Below, in pieces: positions 17,547 to 26,252 of a stretch of DNA of 64,000 nt (positions within the stretch are counted from its first letter, which is position 1; every line of letters starts with the position of its first letter). The position numbers and the translations under genes are program-made. The stretch is from Xylanimonas cellulosilytica (GTDB taxonomy: Bacteria > Actinomycetota > Actinomycetes > Actinomycetales > Actinomycetaceae), in the NCBI GenBank assembly GCA_001072465.1, contig JVKM01000036.1, forward strand, positions 62,001 through 126,000, read 5' to 3'. The notes under the pieces are model-generated. The model worked only from the letters and a program-made list of their open reading frames with translations, ran no database searches and had not been told where the DNA came from.

Positions 17547-18587
17547 TCACGACTGAGGTGCCTGGTCCCCGTTCGTCGCGGTACCAGGTTCCGTACCGAG
17601 GATATCGATGACGACGCACAGCGTGTCGTCACCGGCGGCCAGGTCCGGAGGGATTGTGATGGCCAGTCGTGACCCCACTTTCTGGTCAACGAGGGCCGTC
17701 GCGAGACCCTTCATCGCTGTCCCCAAGTTGATGACCTCGGGCACGCCGGTTTCCCACGTGGACACGCGCACGGTACCGTCGGTCCAGCCGAGAACCGTGA
17801 ACTGTGCGACGACCCGGTCGCCTTCGTGGACCTGCACCCCGTCACCCTTGATCAGGGTCTGGGTCGTGACGCCGCCGGGAAGTGTGTCAATATGGCTGAT
17901 GATCGGCCCTTCCGGGCTCATCTCGACGCTCATTGGGCCGACGCTCGCGTCGACCGACGTGCCGGTTGCGATCGACGGCAGGATATCGACGACGTCGACC
18001 TCGATGGTATTCGGCGATCCGTCACCCATCGTGATGGACCGGAATGCGAGAACACGCGTGCCCTCGCGCTTGCCGGTGACCAGACGTGACAGGTCGTCAT
18101 TGATCTGGCCGGAGCCGACGATGCCGAGGCTCATCTGGGGGCGGCCGGACTCGGAAAGCATACGTCCGCTAGTTCCATCGAAAGCGGTGACAGAGACGAG
18201 GACGGGTGAGCCTTCAGTAATCTCACGACCGCTGCCTTCCTCGAGCACGCGTGCTTTGAAACCGTCGATCTCCAGAGGGGCCTTGATCTCGATGGTCGGT
18301 GTCGCGCCGACGCGCCCGGACACGGTCACGCGGTCGAACAGAGCGAGGGTTGGCGACTGGGTGGCGGATTCGGGCGCGCTCGCTTCGTCGGCGGCGGGGC
18401 GGGGATGGAAAGCCCACCAGGCGAGCCCACCTCCCGCGGCGATGAGAACCACTGCGAGCGCAACGCGCAGGAAGATAGCGGCACGGGAGATGCCGCGGGA
18501 GCGCTGTGCACGCGCAGCCGCGCGCTGAGAGGAGCCGCGTGCGCGGCTGACGGCGCGGGACTCGGAGGACGACGACTCGGGGCTCAT
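17547..18587 (-). CDS. Membrane-anchored FKBP-type peptidyl-prolyl isomerase
   Basis: 346-aa protein with a basic cytoplasmic N-terminus, one membrane segment (AIFLRVALAVVLIAAGGGLAWWAF, about 37-60) and an extracytoplasmic part. The C-terminal third (VQVHEGDRVVAQFTVLGW...VINLGTAMKGLATALVDQKVGSRLAITIPPDLA...LCVVIDILG) is an FKBP domain. A weaker FKBP-like repeat precedes it (VLEEGSGREITEGSPVLVSVTAFDG...). Its likely role is folding of exported proteins. Its gene overlaps the pafA stop by four bases; an FKBP gene next to pafA is a common actinobacterial arrangement. Confidence 0.88.
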   Translation of the reverse strand: MSPESSSSESRAVSRARGSSQRAAARAQRSRGISRAAIFLRVALAVVLIAAGGGLAWWAFHPRPAADEASAPESATQSPTLALFDRVTVSGRVGATPTIEIKAPLEIDGFKARVLEEGSGREITEGSPVLVSVTAFDGTSGRMLSESGRPQMSLGIVGSGQINDDLSRLVTGKREGTRVLAFRSITMGDGSPNTIEVDVVDILPSIATGTSVDASVGPMSVEMSPEGPIISHIDTLPGGVTTQTLIKGDGVQVHEGDRVVAQFTVLGWTDGTVRVSTWETGVPEVINLGTAMKGLATALVDQKVGSRLAITIPPDLAAGDDTLCVVIDILGTEPGTATNGDQAPQS

Positions 18588-19969
18588 GCGGGAATCGTAG
18601 GAGACTGAGAGTCGATCTGCGCGATGAGCGCGTCAACACGCGGGTCGGTCGTGGCTAACGGATCCTGCAGGGACAACGGAATCGTCGACGATTCATCGAG
18701 ACGCACGTGCACCCAGTCCACGCTCAGGTCGGCGCGGGCGTCCTCGGCGGCTGCGATGATACGTCCGCGCAGGTGAGCGCGGGTCGTCGCAGGCGCGATC
18801 GTCTGCGCGCGACGGACACCGTCGACAGTCGTGAGGCGTCGCATGAGTCCGGCGCGTTCCATTCGCTCCCACAGGCCATCAGCGGTGATATCGGAGTACG
18901 ACAGCTCGAGCCGAGCCACGCGCGGATCAGCGAGGCTCGCCCCACTGCGAGCACAGTACGACGTGAGAAGCTTGTGCTTGATCGCGATGTCGAGCTCGGT
19001 ATCGATGCTGCTCCAGTCACCGCTGGCGATGGCATCGATGCCCCTGCCCCACAGGTCGACGACGTAGGCGCGCATCGGATCCAGCTCCGCGACGGGGATA
19101 CGGGCGAGCACGCGCTCACGGATCTCTCGTTGCAGTGCGACGGCGCTCGTCGTGCGTCCATTGGCCAGTTCGAGGGGGGCCGAGCCGGACAGGTCGGAGT
19201 TGACCTCGCGGATCGCGCGCATCGGGTCAGCGAGCGCCAGGTCTTCGATCTGCAGACCGTCTTCGATCGCGTGGATGAGGAGCTCGGTCATACCGACCTT
19301 GAGCGCGGTAGTCGGCTCGGCGACGTTCGTGTCGCCGACGATGACGTGCATGCGTCGATATGCGCCAGAATCAGCCAAGGCCTCGTCGCGCGTGTTAATG
19401 ATCGGACGCGAGCGCGTGGTCGCCGAGGACACGGCGTCCCACATCTGATCGGCGCGCTGGGAGAACTGCAGGCGCGGCGTTGCCGCAGCGGTGTTGATCC
19501 ACCCGTTACCGACGAGAATCTGGCGCGTCACGAAGAATGCGACGAGCGCATCGGCGACCTGACGGAAGTCGCGGCGCCGATGGAGAAGATAGTTTTCGTG
19601 GCAGCCGTAGGAGTTGCCCTGCGAGTCCAGATTGTTTCGGAACAGGTGAAGGTGCAGGTCTGAGCCGAGCTCAGAGAGGGCCTCGTCTGCCTGAACCGCC
19701 AAATCAGCAAGCATGGCGGCGCCGGCGCGATCCTGCTCGAGCAAATCCTCAAGACGATCGCACTCGGCAGTCGCGTACTCAGGATGAGCGCCCACGTCGA
19801 GGTAGAGACGCCCACCGTTACGCAGAAACAGGTTCGAGGAGCGCCCCTGATGCAGGAGTGGCTCGAACAGCTGGCGAGCGGCGTGCTCGGCATCCATCGG
19901 GGCGCGCCCGCTCGGGGACGCGGCCGTGAGCCCGTACTCCGTTTCGATGCCGAAAACTCGACGCCTCAC
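18584..19969 (-). CDS. pafA: Pup--protein ligase
   Basis: Ligates the C-terminal glutamate of Pup to lysines of target proteins. The 461-aa protein opens RRRVFGIETEYGL, with the ATP/Mg glutamates of the glutamine-synthetase-like fold, and contains HENYLLHRRRDF, RPIINTRDEALAD and a C-terminal domain (RAHLRGRIIAAAEDARADLSVDWVHVRLD). The start is GTG at 19969, one base after the pup stop; a longer frame to 20107 would overlap pup and is rejected. The closely placed pup gene implies one transcript. Confidence 0.95.
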   Translation of the reverse strand: MRRRVFGIETEYGLTAASPSGRAPMDAEHAARQLFEPLLHQGRSSNLFLRNGGRLYLDVGAHPEYATAECDRLEDLLEQDRAGAAMLADLAVQADEALSELGSDLHLHLFRNNLDSQGNSYGCHENYLLHRRRDFRQVADALVAFFVTRQILVGNGWINTAAATPRLQFSQRADQMWDAVSSATTRSRPIINTRDEALADSGAYRRMHVIVGDTNVAEPTTALKVGMTELLIHAIEDGLQIEDLALADPMRAIREVNSDLSGSAPLELANGRTTSAVALQREIRERVLARIPVAELDPMRAYVVDLWGRGIDAIASGDWSSIDTELDIAIKHKLLTSYCARSGASLADPRVARLELSYSDITADGLWERMERAGLMRRLTTVDGVRRAQTIAPATTRAHLRGRIIAAAEDARADLSVDWVHVRLDESSTIPLSLQDPLATTDPRVDALIAQIDSQSPTIPA

Positions 19970-19970
19970 G

Positions 19971-20147
19971 TCACTGGCCGCCCTTCTGGACGAAGCCCTG
20001 GACAAACGCTTCGGCGTTGGTTTCAAGAACGGAGTCGATCTCGTCGAGGAGGGAGTCGATCGACGAGGTGCGCGCCTGAACCTGGCCGGCCGCCTCGATC
20101 GCGTCATCTTCGGGGGTCGGGCCGCCTGCGAAAATCTGATTCGACAT
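19971..20147 (-). CDS. pup: Prokaryotic ubiquitin-like protein Pup
   Basis: 58-aa intrinsically disordered tag, MSNQIFAGGPTPEDD... ending AEAFVQGFVQKGGQ. It shows all Pup hallmarks: acidic middle with the SSIDSLLDEIDSVLETNAEAFV helix that docks onto the ARC/Mpa coiled coil, and C-terminal Gly-Gly-Gln. The Gln form must be deamidated by Dop before PafA can use it. It lies between dop and pafA, with 25 bases to dop and one base to pafA. The gene is short enough to be missed by gene callers. An overlapping plus-strand frame is a shadow. Confidence 0.96.
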   Translation of the reverse strand: MSNQIFAGGPTPEDDAIEAAGQVQARTSSIDSLLDEIDSVLETNAEAFVQGFVQKGGQ

Positions 20148-20172
20148 TATTGGTTCTTCTTTCTGTCGTCGT

Positions 20173-21693
20173 TTATCGAGTGGAAGTATCGCGCGCGTCG
20201 GCGATCGGGAATCGGACGAGGTAACCCTCGCCCGGGTCGAGGACGAGCGAGGACCATGACGCCTTCACGAGGTCGGGTCGATTGGCCACCGCCCATCCAC
20301 GCACGTGAGCGCGAGTGTTCGTGGGAGCGACGTCTGCGGCGCGCTCGACCTCCTCATCGGACACAAGGCGCGTGACCATGCGAGCCTTCGCGAGTCGATA
20401 GACGAGGCCGTGGCTGGGACGCAGGTCTGCCCACTGCAGGTCGATGGCGGCCAGTCGCGGATCGTTCCATTCGAGCCCGGCGCGTTCCTTCTGCCTCTTG
20501 ACGAGCTGGTACTTGCCCACCCATTCGACCTCGGTGGCCACCGAAAAGAGGTCGGCGCGCATGCGATCAAGCACCGACTGCCAGAGGCTGAGGATCTCCT
20601 GATCGGCCTGCGTGGGCGTCGTTCCCGTCTCCTCAAAAGTGTCGAGAACCAGATCCAAGTAAACCTGCTGGAGCTCTGCCGCCGTGTAGGCGCCGCCCGC
20701 GGTGGTCACCTTGTAGTCGAGGTCGGGATGGTGCGACACGTTCCAGGTTTCCTGCACGGGATCGTCCATGACGATCGAATCCCAGCGCAGGTCCGTGCCC
20801 TGCTCGATAGCCCACAGGACGAGCGACGTGGTACCAAAACGCAGGAAGGCCGAGACGTCGAACATGTTGCCGTCGCCGCCGATCACGTGCAGGCGGCGGA
20901 ACTGAGCCGGATTCGCATGCGGCTCGTCGCGCGTGTTGATAATCGGGCGGTTGAAAGTGGTCTCCAGTCCGACTTCGTTCTCCACAAAGTCGGCGCGCTG
21001 GGACATCTGGAAGCCCGGCACCTCGCTCTTTTGCCCGCGTCCCACGCGGCCGGCACCGCAGATGACGGGGCGCGTCACCATGAAGGGCGTGAGTCCTCGC
21101 ACGATCGCATCGAGGTCGGTGATGCGAGGCATCTGGTAGTTCTCGTGGGTACCGTAGGCAGCACCCTTGCCGTCGGTGTTGTTCTTAACAAGGACGATAG
21201 GTTCTTCACCCTGTTCCTCCAGGCGTGCCATGACGCGCTGGGCGATCACCTCGCCGGCACGGTCCCACAGGAGCGCATCGCGCGCACCGATTGTCTCGGG
21301 CGCGGAATACTCGGGGTGGGCGTGATCGACGTACAGGCGTGCCCCATTCGTGAGGACGGCGGTCGTCGCCGCTGGAAGGGCGAGCTCTTCAGGGGTCGGC
21401 CGCGCGATGCGCTCCGAACCACCGGACGGTGCGAGGTGGTACGGGTCGTCGGTGAGCAACGACGGGTCTGCCGCAGCACGGGACATGCGCATACCGCGCA
21501 GATCGTTGAGCGGGTCCTCCCCCGTGTAGTCCCAGCGGACGACGCCCGCGCCCTGGGCCGGCGTGCCCTCGCGGCTGATCTCGCCGTACGTGGTCACAAC
21601 CTTCGTTGACAGGGCGATCGGGTTTGCCCACGCGTCGCCGGGACGGTACACCCCGTACTCGGTCTCGGTTCCGATAATGCGTTCGCTGCTCAT
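20173..21693 (-). CDS. dop: Pup deamidase / depupylase Dop
   Basis: Deamidates Pup-Gln to Pup-Glu and removes Pup from targets. The 506-aa PafA homologue starts SERIIGTETEYGVYRPGD and carries the Dop-specific insertion after about residue 40 (the Dop loop, GTPAQGAGVVRWDYTGEDPLNDLRG), plus KNNTDGKGAAYGTHENYQM and NRPIINTRDEPHA. It overlaps the arc stop by four bases (ATGA). Confidence 0.96.
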   Translation of the reverse strand: MSSERIIGTETEYGVYRPGDAWANPIALSTKVVTTYGEISREGTPAQGAGVVRWDYTGEDPLNDLRGMRMSRAAADPSLLTDDPYHLAPSGGSERIARPTPEELALPAATTAVLTNGARLYVDHAHPEYSAPETIGARDALLWDRAGEVIAQRVMARLEEQGEEPIVLVKNNTDGKGAAYGTHENYQMPRITDLDAIVRGLTPFMVTRPVICGAGRVGRGQKSEVPGFQMSQRADFVENEVGLETTFNRPIINTRDEPHANPAQFRRLHVIGGDGNMFDVSAFLRFGTTSLVLWAIEQGTDLRWDSIVMDDPVQETWNVSHHPDLDYKVTTAGGAYTAAELQQVYLDLVLDTFEETGTTPTQADQEILSLWQSVLDRMRADLFSVATEVEWVGKYQLVKRQKERAGLEWNDPRLAAIDLQWADLRPSHGLVYRLAKARMVTRLVSDEEVERAADVAPTNTRAHVRGWAVANRPDLVKASWSSLVLDPGEGYLVRFPIADARDTSTR

Positions 21694-23234
21694 TTCACCG
21701 TTCCAATCGGCTTTACGCTGACGATTTCAGGAGCCAGACCGCTCGTACGAGCCCAGTCTTCCGGCGAGGAAGTGGCAGCCAGTTCGAGCGACTCATTCAT
21801 CTCCTCGTGCACCCCGCGCAGCAGATGATCCATACTCAGGCCGGAAGAGGCGCCCGTCAGCGCGTCCTTGATCGCGTACTTTTTTGCGCGTTCGACGATG
21901 CCGGCAATGAGTGCGCCGGACACGAGGTCGGACAGGTAGATGCGCTTGTGGTCGCCATTCACCAGGGTTGCGAGGAAGAGCGCCGTTGTCTCATTGCGCG
22001 CGTAGAGCGCGTCGACAGCGCGTTCGCTCATGCCCGCCACGGCCTCGTTGATGCCGCCGAAACGCGCGATTTCCGAGGCATGGATCGGCACTTGGGGCGT
22101 CAGATACTTCGAGAAGATATCGAGGGCGCCCGCGCGGTCGGGGCGATCCACGCGGATACGCACATCGAGGCGCCCCGGGCGCAACACGGCCGGGTCGATC
22201 ATGTCCGCGCGGTTGGATGCACCGATGATCACGACGTTGTCGAGGGATTCGACGCCGTCCATCTCGGCGAGGAGCTGCGGAACGATCATTGTTTCGACGT
22301 CGGAGGACACGCCCGTGCCACGCGTGCGGAACAGGGCCTCCATCTCATCGAAGAAGATGACGACGGGGGTGTCGCCGGCTGCGAGCGTCCGTGCACGAGC
22401 AAAAATGGCGCGAATCTGGCGCTCGGTTTCGCCGACGAACTTGTTCAGCAGTTCGGGGCCCTTGATCGACAGGAAGAACGTCGATGCGCCCCCACGCTTC
22501 GACAGCGAGTTGGCAACGGCCTTCGCGATCAGGGTCTTGCCCGAGCCGGGAGGCCCATACAGGAGAATGCCCTTGGGCGGGCGCAGGCCAAACTGGCGGT
22601 AGAGCTCAGGATGGTTAAACGGCATCTCGATCGAGTCGCGCACCTGCGCGATCTGATCGTCGAGACCACCGATGTCCTCGTACGTGACGTCGGGAACCTC
22701 GGGGGTGAGCAGCTGCTCGACATCCTCGCGCACGATGCGCTCGAACGCGATGCCCGAGCGGGCGTCCACGACGAGGGAGTCGCCGGGGCGCAGGTTTCCG
22801 TGGCGTAGGGGGCCAGCCAGCTCGAGGAGGGTCTCCGCTCCGCCTTCCGTCGCCACGAGCACGCGGTCGGTGCCAACGAGCTCGAGCACGGACACGACCT
22901 GCCCGCTGCGCGGGAAGTCATCCGCGGCCACAGCGATCATCGTGTCGTCGAGGCGTACCCACTGCCCGTACGACAGGTCGGTGACATCGAGCTTCGGGGT
23001 GACGGCAACGCGCATGCGCTTACCGCCCGTAACGACCTCGATTTGACGGGACGCGGGAAACGCCCGCGCGAACGTCGCCAGAGTCTGCGGAGGACGCGAC
23101 ACGTCCGCCAGCTCGCCCTGGAGCCGAATCAACTCGGTGCGTGCTGTCGTCAGCGCGGTGGTGAGACGGCCGTTCTTTTCCTCCAGAGATATCAGGCGTC
23201 GTTCGAGAGCCTGACGGGCTTCGACCTCACTCAT
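21690..23234 (-). CDS. arc: Pup-dependent AAA ATPase (ARC/Mpa)
   Basis: Hexameric unfoldase that recognises pupylated proteins. The 514-aa chain has an N-terminal coiled coil (EARQALERRLISLEEKNGRLTTALTTARTELIRLQGEL), two OB folds, then an AAA domain with Walker A LYGPPGSGKTLIAKAV, Walker B VIIFFDEMEALF and pore-loop region. Mycobacterial Mpa ends in a proteasome-docking Gln-Tyr-Leu tail; this protein ends IVSVKPIGTVK and lacks it, as expected in a species without a 20S core. The start at 23234 overlaps trmI by 8 bases; the frame to 23282 is rejected. Confidence 0.94.
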   Translation of the reverse strand: MSEVEARQALERRLISLEEKNGRLTTALTTARTELIRLQGELADVSRPPQTLATFARAFPASRQIEVVTGGKRMRVAVTPKLDVTDLSYGQWVRLDDTMIAVAADDFPRSGQVVSVLELVGTDRVLVATEGGAETLLELAGPLRHGNLRPGDSLVVDARSGIAFERIVREDVEQLLTPEVPDVTYEDIGGLDDQIAQVRDSIEMPFNHPELYRQFGLRPPKGILLYGPPGSGKTLIAKAVANSLSKRGGASTFFLSIKGPELLNKFVGETERQIRAIFARARTLAAGDTPVVIFFDEMEALFRTRGTGVSSDVETMIVPQLLAEMDGVESLDNVVIIGASNRADMIDPAVLRPGRLDVRIRVDRPDRAGALDIFSKYLTPQVPIHASEIARFGGINEAVAGMSERAVDALYARNETTALFLATLVNGDHKRIYLSDLVSGALIAGIVERAKKYAIKDALTGASSGLSMDHLLRGVHEEMNESLELAATSSPEDWARTSGLAPEIVSVKPIGTVK

Positions 23235-24276
23235 CAGCTGCGGCCTCACGTCCCTCCGACGCCCACGTGTCGGCCTGCGCAACGACGTCGCGGCGGACCT
23301 TGCGCACCTTCTTCTCGGAGTTCACACGCTGACCGACCTTCTCCAGCGACCAGTCCTGCTCGTCGTCCCATGCCCCGCCCTGGCCTTCAGCCGCCTTCGC
23401 CGGACGCGTTGAACGTTCCTGCGGAGTGACGCCAGGCGCGAGGAGGCGGGTGACCACGAGGAAACCGGTGTGAGCTACCATGCGGTGCTCGGGGCGCACG
23501 GCCAGGCCGTCGAGGTGCCACTCGCGGCGCATGTCCTCCCAGGCGATCGGATCAGTGAAACGCTCGGAGGCGCGCAGATCCTCGACGAGACGTGACATCT
23601 GCGTGACGGTCGCGACGTAGCACACGAGCACGCCGCCCGGAATCAGCGCATGGGTGATGGCCTCGATGTTCTCCCAGGGAGCGAGCATGTCGAGCACGAT
23701 CCGGTCGACGCTGCCGTCTTCGGCCGACCACAGCACCTCGTCCACGTCACCGACGCGCAGGTCCCATGCGGGGTGGCGGCGGCCGAACCACAGGTCGACG
23801 TTGGCGGCCGCGATGTCAGCGAAGTCCTGGCGACGCTCCACGGAAATAAGGCGGCCCTGCGGGCCAACGGCATCAAGGAGAGCCATCGACAGCGCGCCGG
23901 AGCCCGCGCCGGCCTCGACGACGGTCGCGCCGGGGAAAATATCACCCATGTGGGTGATGACCCCCGCGTCCTTGGGATAGACGACGGCGGCGCCGCGGGG
24001 CATCGACATCACATAGTCGACCTGCAGGGGCCGCAGAATCTGGAACTGGCGGCCCTCCTCCGTGACGATCACCTGGCCGTCAGGACGGCCAATAACGTCG
24101 TTATGATTGAATCCGCCGCGGTTGGACTGAAAACGACCACCGCTCACGAGAATCACCTGGTGGAAGCGTCCCTTGGGGTCGCGGACCTGCACGCGATCGC
24201 CCTCGGAAAGGACGCCCCGGCGGGTGGGCTGGCCAAAATCATTGGCCGACATCGAAGTATTACGCTGAATAGTCAT
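23227..24276 (-). CDS. trmI: tRNA (adenine-58-N1)-methyltransferase TrmI
   Basis: Makes m1A58 in the T-loop of tRNAs. The 349-aa protein has an N-terminal beta domain (LSEGDRVQVRDPKGRFHQVIL) and a Rossmann methyltransferase core with GATVVEAGAGSGALSMALLDAVG, ISVERRQDFADIAAANVD and VDRIVLDMLAPWE. About 60 lysine/arginine-rich residues follow the fold. The start at 24276 is preferred: TATCCT (24289-24284) ends seven bases before it, the leaderless pattern, while the ATG at 24252 and an upstream frame to 24393 have no signal. trmI heads the Pup operon here as in mycobacteria. Confidence 0.92.
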   Translation of the reverse strand: MTIQRNTSMSANDFGQPTRRGVLSEGDRVQVRDPKGRFHQVILVSGGRFQSNRGGFNHNDVIGRPDGQVIVTEEGRQFQILRPLQVDYVMSMPRGAAVVYPKDAGVITHMGDIFPGATVVEAGAGSGALSMALLDAVGPQGRLISVERRQDFADIAAANVDLWFGRRHPAWDLRVGDVDEVLWSAEDGSVDRIVLDMLAPWENIEAITHALIPGGVLVCYVATVTQMSRLVEDLRASERFTDPIAWEDMRREWHLDGLAVRPEHRMVAHTGFLVVTRLLAPGVTPQERSTRPAKAAEGQGGAWDDEQDWSLEKVGQRVNSEKKVRKVRRDVVAQADTWASEGREAAADE

Positions 24277-24355
24277 TACGTAAAGGATAGCGCTTGCCAC
24301 CAGCTGCGCCCATGGCAGGACACAGATGAGGGTGGGAGGGGTTAGCGTGGTATTC

Positions 24356-25210
24356 ATGACAGACCTGATCACCCTTTCGGCAGCCGAGCGCACGTGGGAG
24401 CCCGCACTCTCGGCTTCGCGAGCGAAGGAATACGAGCGCTGCCCCCTGCAGTACCGTCTTCACGTCCTGGACGGATACCGTGAACCGGAAACGCGCGCGA
24501 AGGCTCTGGGAACAATCGTGCACGCGGTGCTGGAACATCTTTTCGCTCTGCCAGCGCAGCAGCGTACACCTGAGGCCGCGCGCAGCCAGGTAGGGCCACA
24601 ATACGAGGCCCTGGCATCGAAGAACCCGGAGGTTCCCGCGTTGTTTAGCGACGATGCGGACCGTGACGCGTGGCTCGACGAGGCGCGCGTCGTTATCGAC
24701 GGGTACTTTGCGATTGAGCAGCCCCAGTGGATTGCGCCGGCAGCGCTTGAGCAGCGCGTGACGACGACGACCTCGGGCGGCGTGCGGCTCCTCGGTTTCA
24801 TCGATCGTGTGGACCGTGCCCCCGACGGACGGCTTCGGGTCGTCGACTACAAGACCGGGAAGGCGCCCGGCCCGCGCTACGTCGACGAGGCCCTGTACCA
24901 GCTGCGTTTCTACGCGCTGCTCCTCGCGCGCACGCAGGTGCTTCCTTCTCGCATGCAGCTCGTCTATCTGAAGGCCGGCCGGGTCATCACCTTTGATCCT
25001 GAAGCGGCTGACATCGCGAACTTTGAGCGTCACATTGACCAGCTCTGGGATTCGATCGCACGCGATATTGAGAACGACTCCTTTGCACCTCGAAAGAATC
25101 CCCTGTGCAACTGGTGCGGAGTCCGTGCGCTCTGCCCGGTCTTTGGTGGAACCACTCCCCCGCTCCCCGAGCAACATGCACGGTGGCTGTCGCGGACTCG
25201 GCTAGGCTAG
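24356..25210 (+). CDS. RecB-family nuclease with Fe-S cysteine motif
   Basis: 284-aa PD-(D/E)XK nuclease of the Cas4/RecB-C-terminal type. The catalytic core is GFIDRVDRAPDGRLRVVDYKTGK (Asp, Asp, Lys at about 143-165), preceded by an EQRV helix and an N-terminal YERCPLQYRL. One Cys in that motif plus the C-terminal CNWCGVRALCP match a four-cysteine 4Fe-4S staple, as in AddB. It is a stand-alone protein without helicase domain, so probably a repair exonuclease. The ATG at 24356 is seven bases after TAGCGT (leaderless pattern). It is divergent from trmI. Confidence 0.88.
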   Translation: MTDLITLSAAERTWEPALSASRAKEYERCPLQYRLHVLDGYREPETRAKALGTIVHAVLEHLFALPAQQRTPEAARSQVGPQYEALASKNPEVPALFSDDADRDAWLDEARVVIDGYFAIEQPQWIAPAALEQRVTTTTSGGVRLLGFIDRVDRAPDGRLRVVDYKTGKAPGPRYVDEALYQLRFYALLLARTQVLPSRMQLVYLKAGRVITFDPEAADIANFERHIDQLWDSIARDIENDSFAPRKNPLCNWCGVRALCPVFGGTTPPLPEQHARWLSRTRLG

Positions 25211-25214
25211 ACGC

Positions 25215-26147
25215 ATGGACTTGAAGCAATGCGGCCGCACCGGGCTCTACCTGTCAGCTCTCGGCATCGGCACGCTCACCTGGGGGCGCGACACTGACGG
25301 CCCCGAAGCGCTCGACATGCTGCGCCGTTTCGTCGACGCGGGCGGCAACCTCGTGGAATGTTCCGCTTCCCATGGCGACGGCATGGCAGTTGACATCCTG
25401 TCCGAAGCCATCTCAGCCGTTGGTCGGCACCGCGTGGCAGTCGCGTGGCGAGGCGGCGTGCGCCGGGCCTCCGAAGGCGCGTGGGTGAGCGCTGCCGGGC
25501 GCGGCGATCTGCTGCGCAGTCTTGATGATGCCCTCGCACGGTTGGACACCGACTACGTGGACGTGTGGATGGTGGAGCCTCGCCCGGAGGTCCCACTGGA
25601 GGAGACTCTCGAAGCAGCGACCGCAGCGTATCGCTCTGGCCGTGCGCGCTACGTGGGCCTGTCGCGGGCGACGCATTGGCAGCTTGCCGAGGCCGTGACA
25701 CGCGGCGTGCTCGGAGCGGGCGCTCCGATCTCGGTGGTCGAGTTCCCCTTCTCCCTCGCAGATACCTCGCGGGCGGCGACGGTTGCTGAGCTGAGTGAAC
25801 ACGGGGTCGGCGTCATCGCCGCGTCCGCACTAGCTGGCGGCGCTCTGACGGGCAAGTACCGCCACTCGACGCCTGCGGACTCACGTGCCGCTTCGCCGCA
25901 TCTTCGTCATCTGGTGGAGGGCCACTTGACGGGCTCGGCGCGCGGCGTCATTGAGGCTGCCACGCGCGCGGGCGCGGGATTGGAACGCTCGACGGGCGAC
26001 GTGGCGCTCGCATGGGTGCGCGATTATCCGGGTGTCACCAGTGCCCTCGTCGGTCCGCGCACGCTGCGCCAGCTGGAGACGCTGCTCGACTACACGGAGC
26101 CGTTGCCGGCGCCCATTCGGCAGGTTCTCACCGAGGTGGCTCAGTAG
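25215..26147 (+). CDS. Aldo/keto-reductase-fold protein lacking the catalytic tetrad
   Basis: 310-aa TIM-barrel protein that aligns along its length with aldo/keto reductases (GRTGLYLSALGIGTLTWGRD start; GRARYVGLSRATHWQL; DVALAWVRDYPGVTSALVGPRTLRQL). The four catalytic positions are all changed: Asp to Glu48, Tyr to His53, Lys to Arg79, His to Glu121. Oxidoreductase activity of the usual kind is unlikely. The role may be structural, ligand-sensing or a different chemistry. TAGGCT (25203-25208) ends six bases before the ATG. It follows the nuclease gene by four bases, so they could also be co-transcribed. Confidence 0.85.
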   Translation: MDLKQCGRTGLYLSALGIGTLTWGRDTDGPEALDMLRRFVDAGGNLVECSASHGDGMAVDILSEAISAVGRHRVAVAWRGGVRRASEGAWVSAAGRGDLLRSLDDALARLDTDYVDVWMVEPRPEVPLEETLEAATAAYRSGRARYVGLSRATHWQLAEAVTRGVLGAGAPISVVEFPFSLADTSRAATVAELSEHGVGVIAASALAGGALTGKYRHSTPADSRAASPHLRHLVEGHLTGSARGVIEAATRAGAGLERSTGDVALAWVRDYPGVTSALVGPRTLRQLETLLDYTEPLPAPIRQVLTEVAQ

Positions 26148-26185
26148 TAAGGCGCGCTTCACGCAATCGACACCGCGTGATCACG

Positions 26186-26230
26186 TAAAAATGGGTGGGG
26201 CCCGAACCAAGCGGTTCGGGCCCCACCCAT
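26186..26230 (-). terminator. Strong hairpin between convergent genes
   Basis: An 18-bp perfect stem (26191-26208 with 26213-26230, GGGTGGGGCCCGAACC core) closes a four-base loop. On the minus strand TTTTTAC follows, so it terminates the acidic-tail gene; the same hairpin can stop plus-strand transcripts from the aldo/keto-reductase-fold gene. Confidence 0.92.
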
Positions 26231-26252
26231 CTTGAACAAGCTGATGATCGAA

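Noticed and set aside
19969-20147. Possible hidden prcB/prcA proteasome genes near pup
   Set aside because: Only one base separates the pup stop from the pafA start, and no proteasome subunit motif occurs in the window.
19926-20375. 149-codon plus-strand frame across pup
   Set aside because: Pup on the minus strand has a full family signature and Gly-Gly-Gln end; the plus frame overlaps pup, the start of pafA and the end of dop.
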